In this document: positions 46,706-54,467 of the stretch, one piece after another
Numbering within the stretch: position 1 is the stretch's first letter
Layout of the letters: every line of letters starts with the position of its first letter
Origin: CAWCVR01 sp963799105
Lineage (GTDB): Bacteria > Acidobacteriota > Terriglobia > Bryobacterales > Bryobacteraceae
Direction of reading: 5' to 3'
DNA: 64,000 nt
Assembly: GCA_963799105.1 (NCBI GenBank)
Contig: CAWCVR010000007.1
Coordinates: forward strand, 124,001 to 188,000
Made by a program: the position numbers and the translations under genes
The notes under the pieces: model-generated
Database searches by the model: none
Told to the model about the DNA's origin: nothing
Seen by the model: only the letters and a program-made list of their open reading frames with translations

Positions 46706-47401
46706 ATGAAAAAGATCGTGGTAATCGAGGATGATGGGGATCTGCTCTCGCTGCTGAAGTACAACCTCGAAAAGGAGGGCTTCTCGGTAGCCGGCCTGCA
46801 GACCGGCAGGGGCGCGATGGAACTGTGCCGGCAGACGCGGCCGGACCTGGTGCTGCTGGATATCATGCTGCCGGATTCCGACGGGCTGGACATCTGCAAG
46901 GCGATCCGGCGGGATCCCGACCTGGCCCCGGTGCCGGTGATCTTTCTGACGGCGCGCGCTTCGGAGACGGATCGCATTGTGGGCTTGGAGTTGGGCGCCA
47001 ACGATTACGTAGTGAAGCCATTCTTCGTGCGGGAACTGATCGCCCGCATCAAGCTGCAGTTCCGCAACCAGACGGCGCCACCGCGCGTGCTGGAAGCCGG
47101 CGGCGTGGCGCTGGACACCACCAGCCGGCAGGTGAAGCTGAACGGCGAGCCGCTGCAATTGACCGCCACGGAATTCCGTTTGCTGGAGTTTCTCATGAGC
47201 CGTCCGGGCGTGGTTTTCAGCCGGGAGCAACTGCTCAACGCCGTGTGGGGTCAGGACCGGGCCATCACCGACCGCGCCGTGGACGTCTACGTATTGCGCT
47301 TGCGGCAGAAAGTGGAGCGGGACTCCGCCGTCCCGGTGCTGATTCATTCGGTCCGCGGATTCGGCTACACGTTCGAGCCCAGAAGAGCGGTGGCCGTTTA
47401 G
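46706..47401 (+). CDS. OmpR/PhoB-family response regulator 2
   Basis: 231 residues. VVIEDDGDLLSLLKYNLEKE, LVLLDIMLPDSDGLDI, FLTARASETD and NDYVVKPFFVREL make a complete receiver. LTATEFRLLEFLMSRPGVVF and HSVRGFGYTFEP mark the winged helix. It is paralogous to regulator 1 but has its own AT-rich upstream space, so separate expression is possible. The pair lacks a kinase in the window. Confidence 0.9.
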   Translation: MKKIVVIEDDGDLLSLLKYNLEKEGFSVAGLQTGRGAMELCRQTRPDLVLLDIMLPDSDGLDICKAIRRDPDLAPVPVIFLTARASETDRIVGLELGANDYVVKPFFVRELIARIKLQFRNQTAPPRVLEAGGVALDTTSRQVKLNGEPLQLTATEFRLLEFLMSRPGVVFSREQLLNAVWGQDRAITDRAVDVYVLRLRQKVERDSAVPVLIHSVRGFGYTFEPRRAVAV

Positions 47402-47451
47402 ACCTTTTGTGGAGCGTTGCCAGCCTGCCCCGCATCCTACAATAGAAGTGC

Positions 47452-48708
47452 ATGCGGGCGGCGGCGCTATTCTCGGCGGTCGTATGGGCGACGGCTTCGG
47501 CGCAGACGATCATGCCTCCGGAGCGGGGGGCCGAACTGTTCAGCCGCGGCGGCCCGGGCGTTTTGAAGTGCGAGGTGCGGCAGCTTCCGCCGGTACTGGA
47601 TTTCAGCTTCCGCTTCCGCGCCGGCTATACGGTGGCGGTGCCCCTCAGCCAGTTCCAGGGTCCGGGACACAGGTGGACCATGATGGTGCGCCTCCAGTCC
47701 GCAGCGGCCGGGCAGCCGGTATACTTTGTGGACCGGGTTCGCCTCCCGAGTGTGCCCAATACCAAGATGTATGGCGAAGCCGGCGGCGGCTATCTGTTAG
47801 GCGAGGGATCCTATCGCGCCTCGTTCCTGCTTCGGGACGACCAGAGCCGGGCGTGCCGCGCGGATTGGAACATCGAGGCCCGCCTCGGCACGGCGGGTTG
47901 CCACGTGACACTGGCGATCGACCCGGGCACGGCGGAGGAAGTCTCGCTGCGCGGCAGGCGGCCCGTCAGTTCGCCCGGCGATGCGCCGCTTGGCAGGCTG
48001 ACGGTGCTGCTGCATGCCGCGCCCGCTTCGCCGCGCCGCTCGACGATTCAGGCCAGCGACGCCGTCACGCTGCTGGGCGCCCTGTCTTCGCTGCTGGATC
48101 TGGCGCCCGCGGACTCGGTGCGGCTGGTGGTGTTCAATCTCGACCGGCAGAAGGAGATCTACCGGGAGGAGCGCTTCACGCCGGACAAATTGGAGACCGT
48201 GCGCCAGGCCATGTTCGACCTGCAACTCGGGGTTGTGGATTACCAGACGCTGCAACATCCGGAGGGCCGCGTGGACCTGCTGGCCGGACTGGTGAACCGG
48301 GAACTGGAGGCGGAGAACCGCTCGGATGCCGTGGTGTTTCTGGGGCCGCGGGGACACTTGGCCGACAAGCGCGCCTCGGAAATCTGGAATCGCGGAGCGG
48401 GCGGGCCGAAATTCTTCTACGTGGAATACGAGCGGCCGGTGGCGTTCGCGGCGGGACTGGGACGGAGCTCGGGCCGGAGCGGGCGGGCCAGTTCGCTCCA
48501 CGACGTTCCCAATGACATCGCGCCGCGCAGCAACGCCGACATCCGCCGTCCCGACGAAATGGGGTGGGCGAGTGACACTCCCTTCCTGACGGACCCGGTG
48601 CACGACACCATCGAGTACCTGGTGGCGGGGCTGAAGGGGAAGACGCTGGTGGTGCGGACGCCGGACGAGTTCGCCAAGGCGATGAAACAGATCGCGCGCG
48701 GGAAGTGA
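47452..48708 (+). CDS. Secreted protein of an uncharacterised acidobacterial family (paralogue 2)
   Basis: 418 residues. Signal peptide AAALFSAVVWATASAQ. The first half (VLDFSFRFRAGYTVAVPLSQ, YLLGEGSYRASFLLRDDQSR then AC) matches paralogue 1 at 40516-41802. The second half (VRLVVFNLDRQKEIYREERF, SDAVVFLGPRGHLADKRA) has the VWA-like fold pattern seen there. TACAAT ends 8 nt before the ATG, so it is probably leaderless. Function unknown. Confidence 0.78.
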   Translation: MRAAALFSAVVWATASAQTIMPPERGAELFSRGGPGVLKCEVRQLPPVLDFSFRFRAGYTVAVPLSQFQGPGHRWTMMVRLQSAAAGQPVYFVDRVRLPSVPNTKMYGEAGGGYLLGEGSYRASFLLRDDQSRACRADWNIEARLGTAGCHVTLAIDPGTAEEVSLRGRRPVSSPGDAPLGRLTVLLHAAPASPRRSTIQASDAVTLLGALSSLLDLAPADSVRLVVFNLDRQKEIYREERFTPDKLETVRQAMFDLQLGVVDYQTLQHPEGRVDLLAGLVNRELEAENRSDAVVFLGPRGHLADKRASEIWNRGAGGPKFFYVEYERPVAFAAGLGRSSGRSGRASSLHDVPNDIAPRSNADIRRPDEMGWASDTPFLTDPVHDTIEYLVAGLKGKTLVVRTPDEFAKAMKQIARGK

Positions 48709-48724
48709 GGGGTGGGCGGGCGCT

Positions 48725-49141
48725 TCACGGCTTGCCAAGCAGAATCACGCCTTCCGCGTTAGCCGCGTCGCGAAGTTCCGAATCCAGAGTGGCCAGCGGC
48801 AGCCCCCGTCGTTGCGCCAATTCCAGGTAGGCCGCATCGTACACTGTCAGCTTGTACCGCTCGGCCAGGCGCAACGTAGCAGCCCAGGCATGGCGATCGG
48901 TTTCCGGATCGGCGCGGATCGGCAAAAGGGCCAGGTCCGCAAGCGTCGCATCCCGGAACGCAGCGTCGTGACGGCCGCGCCGCACGCCCATTTCCAGAAC
49001 GTTGGCGACTTCCAGCCTCCACAGCGCGGGAACCCACGCGCCGCGTTCCATCACGAGGGCGAAAACCTCGCCGATGGCCCCCGTGGTCTCGTCGCGATAC
49101 ACCCACGCCAACACCGCCGAGCTGTCCACGACGACGCTCAC
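48725..49141 (-). CDS. vapC: VapC toxin (PIN-domain ribonuclease)
   Basis: 138 residues. VVVDSSAVLAWVYRDE gives the first PIN Asp, WRLEVANVLE the Glu, and LTVYDAAYLELAQRRGLPLA then TLDSEL the last Asps. PIN toxins cut specific RNAs. The ATG overlaps the antitoxin stop by 4 nt (ATGA), so the two are translationally coupled. Confidence 0.9.
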   Translation of the reverse strand: MSVVVDSSAVLAWVYRDETTGAIGEVFALVMERGAWVPALWRLEVANVLEMGVRRGRHDAAFRDATLADLALLPIRADPETDRHAWAATLRLAERYKLTVYDAAYLELAQRRGLPLATLDSELRDAANAEGVILLGKP

Positions 49142-49386
49142 GGTCTGCCGGCGTCCCGGTCCGCCTTGAGCGCGTCCCAGCGGAATTCGCCAGCCTTCAG
49201 GCTTTGCGCCCTGGTGCGAATTCGCCCGGCTGCGGCCTGGGCCGCGGACCGGTCGACGCCGACATTCGGCACGAGTCGGGCTACAGGCTTGCCATGGCGC
49301 GTGATCACGATCTCCTCGCCTTCCAGGACGCGGTCCAGCAGAGCGCCCAACGTGTTCTTGGCCTCGAATGCGCCGATTTCCCGCAT
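49138..49386 (-). CDS. vapB: VapB/Phd-type antitoxin
   Basis: 82 residues. MREIGAFEAKNTLGALLDRV and EEIVITRHGKPVARLVP are the Phd/YefM DNA-binding fold. The C-terminal half should wrap around VapC. A double palindrome directly upstream is the likely autorepression site. Confidence 0.9.
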   Translation of the reverse strand: MREIGAFEAKNTLGALLDRVLEGEEIVITRHGKPVARLVPNVGVDRSAAQAAAGRIRTRAQSLKAGEFRWDALKADRDAGRP

Positions 49387-49401
49387 AGGCTCCTCAATGG
49401 T

Positions 49402-49420
49402 CTAGCTTAAGCTAGCTTAA
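49402..49420. promoter_or_regulatory. Overlapping palindromes, probable VapBC operator
   Basis: CTAGCTTAAGCTAG (49402-49415) and TTAAGCTAGCTTAA (49407-49420) are both perfect palindromes formed by a direct repeat of CTAGCTTAA. It lies 16 bp before the antitoxin ATG, where Phd/VapB proteins usually bind to repress their own operon. Confidence 0.7.
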
Positions 49421-49553
49421 CATGGAAATGGGCGGAGCGTCTCGTTCGGCCCGACCTCCGTTGGACTGGCGAATAGCTCGGCGGGCGAGGGGACAGTTTG
49501 GGCCTGCGATGCAGCTCTGCCTTTCCGGGGCAAAATGCGCTATCAATGGATCG

Positions 49554-50226
49554 ATGGCGTTCATCCCCAACCTCGCCACGTTGTCCGCGGCGCAACGAGC
49601 CCTTTTGGACGGAGTTGGGCGCCACGCCGGACAGATTTACGCTCTACGGCGGCACGGCCCTGGCGTTGCGGCTGGGACATCGGGAATCGGCCGACTTCGA
49701 GTTCTTTTCGAACGCGTCCTTCGATCCCGATCGATTGGCGCGACAGGTACCGTACCTCAGGGACGCCGAACGGGTGCAGACGGCGGCGGACACCTTGACG
49801 TGCCGCGTGGATCGAGGCGGGCCGGTGCTGGTATCGTTCTTCGGCGGGCTTGGCCTGGGACAAGTGGCAGCTCCCGAGTTGGCGGGCGATACACTTCTTC
49901 ATGTTGCCTCGCTGCTGGATATCGCCGGGACCAAGGCGGCGGTCCTGCAAAAGCGCGCCGAGGCGAAGGACTACGTCGATATCGACGCTCTGTTGCGGCA
50001 CGGAATCGAGTTATCCGCCGTACTTGCGGCGGGGATGGTTGTGTACGGGCGCGGGTTCAATCCGCTGATCACACTGAAGGCGCTCAGTTACTTTGACGAC
50101 TTACCGGCGCTCGCGGCCGAAGTACGCTCGCGGCTCATTCAGGCAGTCGAAGCCGTCGATGCGGCCAGACTGCCGACCTTGGCGCCCTACGCGAAGCGCC
50201 CCGGCGAGACTGGATGCGCGCGATGA
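49554..50226 (+). CDS. AbiEii-like nucleotidyltransferase, frame broken at 49603-49606
   Basis: From ATG 49554 the frame reads MAFIPNLATLSAAQRAL. It breaks at TTTT; dropping one T continues LWTELGATPDRFTLYGGTAL, giving 223 residues. GGTALALRLGHRESADFEFF is the nucleotidyltransferase metal/nucleotide motif of AbiEii/AbiGii toxins, with GT-x-x-L and a D-x-E triad variant. AKDYVDIDALL is the later conserved segment. AbiEii toxins adenylate or cytidylate tRNA ends. The partner gene overlaps its stop (ATGA at 50223). The break is probably an assembly error. Confidence 0.75.
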
Positions 50227-50519
50227 AGCCGCTGCCGGAGACCCGCGAGTCGCTCGCCGTGGCGGAGCGCGTGGTTTGGTTCAAGCCGCCTTCGGAAGCG
50301 CTGGCCGACCCGGCGCATTTTCTCGCGCACGTGATGACATATGGCACCGTGGAAGACTTGCGGGCGCTGGACGGCGTGGCGGGAATGGACGAGTTCCGGG
50401 AAGCTCTGGATAACGCCCCGCCCGGGGTCTTCGATGCGCGTTCGTGGGCCTACTGGAACCTGAAGTGCGGCCGCTGGCCCGCGCCCCCGTTGCCGGTTCG
50501 CAAGGGTCCGGAACGTTGA
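50223..50519 (+). CDS. Conserved partner of the nucleotidyltransferase, unknown
   Basis: 98 residues. LPETRESLAVAERVVWFKPP and FLAHVMTYGTVEDLRALDGV then APPGVFDARSWAYWNLKCGR suggest a compact helical protein. I have no named family. The 4-nt overlap with the nucleotidyltransferase suggests an antitoxin-like or accessory role. It is shorter than AbiEi antitoxins and lacks their winged helix. Confidence 0.65.
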   Translation: MKPLPETRESLAVAERVVWFKPPSEALADPAHFLAHVMTYGTVEDLRALDGVAGMDEFREALDNAPPGVFDARSWAYWNLKCGRWPAPPLPVRKGPER

Positions 50520-50534
50520 GGCACGGCACACGGG

Positions 50535-51218
50535 TCACTGCATCTTCACGCGCTTAGCGCCCTTGGGCAGGTCGAGCGCGCTGGCCGGCAGCTTCGGATT
50601 CATCTGAACGTTAGAGTATTCGACCGTCCAGGTATTGCCATCGCTGAAGTAGAACTTCTCCCGCGCCGGCGCGGCGGTGTCGTCGGCCACCCAGAGCTCC
50701 ACCTTCTTCAGGTGCAGTTTCTCGATCACGTCCTGCGATTTGGGCGCCAGGTCGATGGCGGTGGCAGCACGGCCGGCCACGGGGTCGCGGCGCGGGTTCG
50801 AGACGGCGTAACTGGCCGCCAACTCGCGGCCCGACATGCCAAAGCCCAGGACCAGCAGCGTCTGGGCGATGTCGCGGTACTTCCTGATATCCCAGACCTC
50901 GACCTGGAAGATGGCGGGAAGGTAATGCTCCGCCGACTGGTCGCGGACGACCCAGGTATTAGCGTTGGCGCCCGCCATGTCGATGCGGAATTCCAGCTTC
51001 TTCGAGCCCGAACGGCGAATCACCGTGGAGCCGTCTTCCACGTCCGTGACGTGGATGGACGCCGTGTACGAAGTCCTCCGCATGTCGGCTTTGGCTCCCT
51101 TGAAAGTGGCGGCGGCAGTATCGAGCCGGGCCAGAAGTTGGTCCACGGACTGCGCCTGCGCCAGCCCCGCGGCGGCCAGAAGCGCCAGGGCGGCGCGAAC
51201 GGCGAGCGATCTATTCAT
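50535..51218 (-). CDS. LolA-like periplasmic protein
   Basis: 227 residues from ATG 51218. Signal peptide AVRAALALLAAAGLAQAQ, then VDQLLARLDTAAATFKGAKA and strands such as YTASIHVTDVEDGSTVIRRS and KKVELWVADDTAAP. This is the open beta-barrel pattern of outer-membrane lipoprotein-sorting proteins. Its start overlaps the end of the FtsX-like permease gene by 8 nt, so the two are coupled. A role in lipoprotein or lipid handling is inferred. Confidence 0.75.
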   Translation of the reverse strand: MNRSLAVRAALALLAAAGLAQAQSVDQLLARLDTAAATFKGAKADMRRTSYTASIHVTDVEDGSTVIRRSGSKKLEFRIDMAGANANTWVVRDQSAEHYLPAIFQVEVWDIRKYRDIAQTLLVLGFGMSGRELAASYAVSNPRRDPVAGRAATAIDLAPKSQDVIEKLHLKKVELWVADDTAAPAREKFYFSDGNTWTVEYSNVQMNPKLPASALDLPKGAKRVKMQ

Positions 51219-52311
51219 AAGCGAGAGCCTCGATGGGATCCTGGCGGGCCGCACCCAACCCGGGATACAGCGCGCCGAACAGCGTGGCGGCCAGCACGAT
51301 GGCGCTGGCGACCGGCCACCACGCCTGCACGATCTCCATGGTAAGCGACGCCGGCACCATAAAGTGGATCAGCCAGCGCGCACCGAAACTGAGCAGGATA
51401 CCCAGCGCGCATCCGCCCAACCCCTGCGCCGCCGCTTCGGCCAGAATCACGCCCAGGATGAAGGCGCTGGAGGCGCCCAGCGATTTCAAAATGCCGATTT
51501 CGCGCGTGCGCTGCAGCACGGCCATGTACATGGAGAGGTACGCCACCAGAAAACCGATCACCACGCCGATGCCCATCACCACCGCGGTGAACGCTTTCAG
51601 GCCGCCCGGATCGCTGGTGCTAATCAGCGAAGTGAATTCCGCGATGGAGTACACCGGGTAGTCTTCCCAACCGGGCTGGCTCTTGATGGCGCGGATGACC
51701 GATTCGGTATTGGCGGGGTCGTCGAGCTTCAGGTAAACCTGGCTGACGCGGCCCACATTACCGGTCCGCTGCTGGAGCACGTCGAGCGGAAAGGCGATGC
51801 GCGTGAACTTGCCGTTCTCCACGATGCCGCAGACGCGCCAGTTGCGATTCAGGATCTCGATGGAATCGCCCACGCTTTTGTGTCTCTGCGTGGCGTAAAA
51901 TTCGTCGACGATCACGTCGTCGGGGCCCTGGAACGGCCCGCCGTGAAGGTAAGTGAACCCGCCGCTCATGGCGGTGAACTGACCAAGGTCGAGCCCGGTG
52001 GCGAAGAGCGTAAGGCTGCCGACGCTCTGATTCACCACGCCCATGGCCATTCTGACGTGAGGCATCCCGGCCAGCACCGCGACCACCTTGTCGGACATGC
52101 CGCCGCCGAGCGTGAACATAGTGGAACCGGGCGGCCGCAAGTTGATGTCGGCGCCGATGGAGCGGGCGCGGCGCACGGTTTCGTCCATCATGCCGTGGCT
52201 GAGGCCCACCAGGCAGAGGATCAGCGTCACCGGGACGGCGATCAGCAGGACGCTGAGGAAGGTGCGCGCGGGCTTGTGGCGAAGGTTCTCGAATATCAGT
52301 CTACCGGTCAT
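51211..52311 (-). CDS. FtsX-like ABC permease (MacB/LolC type)
   Basis: 366 residues. An N-terminal helix (ARTFLSVLLIAVPVTLILCL) precedes a periplasmic MacB-PCD domain (~50-230) and three C-terminal helices, with VLQRTREIGILKSLGASSAF as the conserved FtsX coupling motif. AGGAGGAAG lies just before the ATG. No ATPase gene is adjacent; the LolD-like ATPase at 33185 is a candidate partner elsewhere. Confidence 0.88.
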   Translation of the reverse strand: MTGRLIFENLRHKPARTFLSVLLIAVPVTLILCLVGLSHGMMDETVRRARSIGADINLRPPGSTMFTLGGGMSDKVVAVLAGMPHVRMAMGVVNQSVGSLTLFATGLDLGQFTAMSGGFTYLHGGPFQGPDDVIVDEFYATQRHKSVGDSIEILNRNWRVCGIVENGKFTRIAFPLDVLQQRTGNVGRVSQVYLKLDDPANTESVIRAIKSQPGWEDYPVYSIAEFTSLISTSDPGGLKAFTAVVMGIGVVIGFLVAYLSMYMAVLQRTREIGILKSLGASSAFILGVILAEAAAQGLGGCALGILLSFGARWLIHFMVPASLTMEIVQAWWPVASAIVLAATLFGALYPGLGAARQDPIEALAYE

Positions 52312-52379
52312 GGTTCTTCCTCCTCGCGGCGCAGCCGGCTATGCTTTGGCCGAAGGCGCGGGCATGTCGCCAATCGGCC

Positions 52380-52712
52380 TTAACCAAGCTTCCCACGCCG
52401 ATCGGCGGCATAGCGCCCAAATTCGGCCGGACGCGTCCTCTCAGGGCGCGGCGCCAGTCCGAACCGCCGCGCGCCACCATCTTCCGGATCACGGTCCCTG
52501 GCGGAGCCCCTTTCTTCGTCTCGAACCGCTGCCCGTCTCCGGCGGCGCCCAACGTTGTCGAAGAACCACCGAATGTCCAAGCCCACGACATAGTTTAACT
52601 GGTGGCTGGCGATCCCGGTGTAGAGCGCATGAAATGCGCCCAAAAGGGGATCCCTGCTGGCCAGGAAAGAGAAAATAACAAGGGGCAATCGGTTTTCCCA
52701 AATATGGTCCAA
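52380..52712 (-). pseudogene. Decayed group II intron reverse transcriptase
   Basis: Two frames on the minus strand retain RT pieces. ALYTGIASHQLNYVVGLDIR then WFFDNV is the RT palm strand with the first catalytic Asp. GQRFETKKGAPPGTVI, in another frame, corresponds to the ...GTPQGAVISP motif. Back in the first frame, PERTRPAEFGRYAADRRGK matches the segment that follows the YADD region. YADD itself and the maturase domain are gone. At least two frame changes and an internal deletion are needed. Confidence 0.65.
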
Positions 52713-52767
52713 CGGCGGGAGTAAGTAGACGCAGCGCGAAAGGAAACGGGAAAGCGTGGCTGCGGCG

Positions 52768-53070
52768 CTACGCTGCCTCGGAACGGGGCCGCACCGTACG
52801 CTCGATGTCCGCGAGCTTGGCTTGCTTGGCGACCCGCAATTCGTAGTGGGTTTGGAGGTTCAGCCAGAATTCGGGGGTAGTGCCGAGGTAGCGCGCCAGA
52901 CGTAGCGCCGTGTCCGCGGTGATGCCGCGCCGGCCGCGGACAATCTCGTTGAGCCGGGCGGCGTCCACGGCGAGCGCTTTGGCAAGCTGGTTGACGCTCA
53001 TGTCCAGCGGTACGAGAACGTCTTCCCGGAGGATTTCTCCGGGATGGATGGGGATAAGTCGCTTCGGCAT
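52768..53070 (-). CDS. higA: HigA-family antitoxin (orphan)
   Basis: 100 residues. IPIHPGEILREDVLVPLDMS and LAKALAVDAARLNEIVRGRR form the XRE HTH of HigA/VapI antitoxins. FWLNLQTHYELRVAKQ is the typical C-terminal end. GGGGAGG precedes the ATG. Its toxin partner is reduced to seven codons directly upstream. Confidence 0.88.
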   Translation of the reverse strand: MPKRLIPIHPGEILREDVLVPLDMSVNQLAKALAVDAARLNEIVRGRRGITADTALRLARYLGTTPEFWLNLQTHYELRVAKQAKLADIERTVRPRSEAA

Positions 53071-53081
53071 AAGAACCTCCC

Positions 53082-53197
53082 CTAATGATAATCGACGATT
53101 TCCACGCCTGGCCCATCACGCCGGCGCCGATGACGCCGAGCGTGGCGCCGTCGCCGATTACGGGGACGGACTGGGTATGTTCCGCTTTTTTCGACAT
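53082..53197 (-). pseudogene. Chimeric remnant: dehydrogenase N-terminus joined to the last codons of higB
   Basis: From 53197 the frame reads MSKKAEHTQSVPVIGDGATL then GVIGAGVMGQA, a Rossmann start as in ProC-type or hydroxyacyl-CoA dehydrogenases. After ~53106 the other frame holds VEIVDYH-stop (53105-53082), the characteristic C-terminus of HigB toxins, in the position where higB normally ends before higA. The middle of both genes has been deleted. Confidence 0.6.
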
Positions 53198-53263
53198 GGT
53201 GATGACCTCGATCGGGCGGGCGAGCAGGCGGGCGGCCAACGTTCCGCGAGGCCCACCGACGCG

Positions 53264-53644
53264 CTATCGCGGCCAGCGCTCCCGGCAGAATCGCAGGATC
53301 TTCGGCCGCGTGAACGGCGATGCGACCACGCCGTCCTGAACCAGCTTCAGGGTCGCCGCCGAGCACTTCTCCCGGACCACTGCCAGGCCCGCCGCGATCT
53401 CGGCTTCCAACCGCAGCACATCCACTATCATGGCATCTCCGTAGAATATGGTCGAGTCGTGGCGCACGAACGGATGGTCGCCAGGCCGGAGGATCACCGT
53501 CCGGTCCTTGCTGTTCCGCAGGGTGGTTACGCTAACGATGGCGCAAAGGTGGGTCCGCGGGTCGGGCTGGGTGACGACGATCCACAGGTGGGGTGTAGCC
53601 ACCCCTCCAGGGGCGGGCATGAGGAACGTGTCGCCGCAGTCCAT
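53264..53644 (-). CDS. Putative toxin of the Panacea pair
   Basis: 126 residues. MDCGDTFLMPAPGG, HLWIVVTQPDP and AIVSVTTLRNSKDRTVILRP then GDHPFVRHDSTIFYGDA suggest a small beta-barrel of the MazF/PemK-like type. I do not know an experimentally studied relative. The start codon directly follows the antitoxin stop (TAAATG). Toxin role inferred from pairing. Confidence 0.6.
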   Translation of the reverse strand: MDCGDTFLMPAPGGVATPHLWIVVTQPDPRTHLCAIVSVTTLRNSKDRTVILRPGDHPFVRHDSTIFYGDAMIVDVLRLEAEIAAGLAVVREKCSAATLKLVQDGVVASPFTRPKILRFCRERWPR

Positions 53645-54208
53645 TTATGCCGGCTGCAGCATGGCTTCGGCGGCTGCCAGCGACTCCAGGTCAGCCTCGA
53701 CGGCCGCAATCTCAGTCTCGGTCTTGTTGCCGGCGCGCAGAATGTCGCTGTATTGAATCGGGATCGCGCTGCCCTTGGGGTCCTGCCATTCCGGAAGTTC
53801 ATGCGACATACGCACCAGATCCCAACGGGTCATCTTTCCGTAGGCGGCGTAAATCTCCTCGATCAACGCTTCCTCGGCGCGGGAGAGTTCGGAAGGCTCC
53901 GGCTCCGCAATGAGTGAGACTTCCCAACCCTCGGGGGCAGAGATGAAATGGCGCCAGATCGAATCGGCGCCCGGAGCCGGTTCCTCTCGAATCAGATCGT
54001 AGATCCGGCTGACGACCGGTCCATTGTCCATCGAGACGTATCTGTCGGTGGTCACCGGCCTGCCCCACCGCAAGAGCGCTTCCCTGTCGAGGAAGTACAG
54101 CATCTTGACGAGCTTCAGATAGCTCATCCGGCCGCCGCGGAATTTCAGGAAGCGGGCCGCCGCCTCAGTCGCCCGCCGTTCGTTGAACCGCAACACCATT
54201 GGCTTCAT
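53645..54208 (-). CDS. Panacea-domain (DUF4065/SocA-like) antitoxin
   Basis: 187 residues. AARFLKFRGGRMSYLKLVKM and YFLDREALLRWGRPVTTDRY then VSMDNGPVVSRIYDLI carry the K-L-x-K-L-x-Y-x-x-D core and the P-x-S-x-x-Y helix of the Panacea domain. These are antitoxins that neutralise diverse toxins. The downstream gene abuts its stop. A C-terminal acidic helix follows. Confidence 0.82.
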   Translation of the reverse strand: MKPMVLRFNERRATEAAARFLKFRGGRMSYLKLVKMLYFLDREALLRWGRPVTTDRYVSMDNGPVVSRIYDLIREEPAPGADSIWRHFISAPEGWEVSLIAEPEPSELSRAEEALIEEIYAAYGKMTRWDLVRMSHELPEWQDPKGSAIPIQYSDILRAGNKTETEIAAVEADLESLAAAEAMLQPA

Positions 54209-54322
54209 TTCCTACTGCAAGGCATTGGGCGAACGCCGGTCCCAGGGCCGTTCGCCGCGCCCTACAGCGCATCTCCATCTGGCACCCCCCAGTCGGCGCG
54301 CCTTCCACGGTTTGGAACCTGG

Positions 54323-54396
54323 CGCGCCCGGAGAGACTCGAACTCCCGACCTACTGGTTCGAAGCCAGCCGCTCTATCCACCTGAGCTACGGGCGC
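54323..54396 (-). tRNA. tRNA-Arg (anticodon TCG)
   Basis: Acceptor GCGCCCG pairs with CGGGCGC. The D arm starts TAGCTCAGG. The anticodon stem GCTGG/CCAGT encloses CTTCGAA with anticodon TCG. The T arm contains GGTTC-type AGTTCGAGTCT. CCA is not encoded. Length 74. It bounds the toxin-antitoxin island, with its 3' end facing the island. Confidence 0.92.
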
Positions 54397-54467
54397 GCGC
54401 TTCTTCGATCTTAGCAGGCCCCAGGCTTCCACGCCTCCGCGCGAATCGGCTTACAATGGCAGATCAC

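Noticed and set aside
45515..47401. 628-codon frame ending in response regulator 2
   Set aside because: The first ~395 codons overlap the DedA-type and first regulator genes out of frame; the true start is the ATG at 46706.
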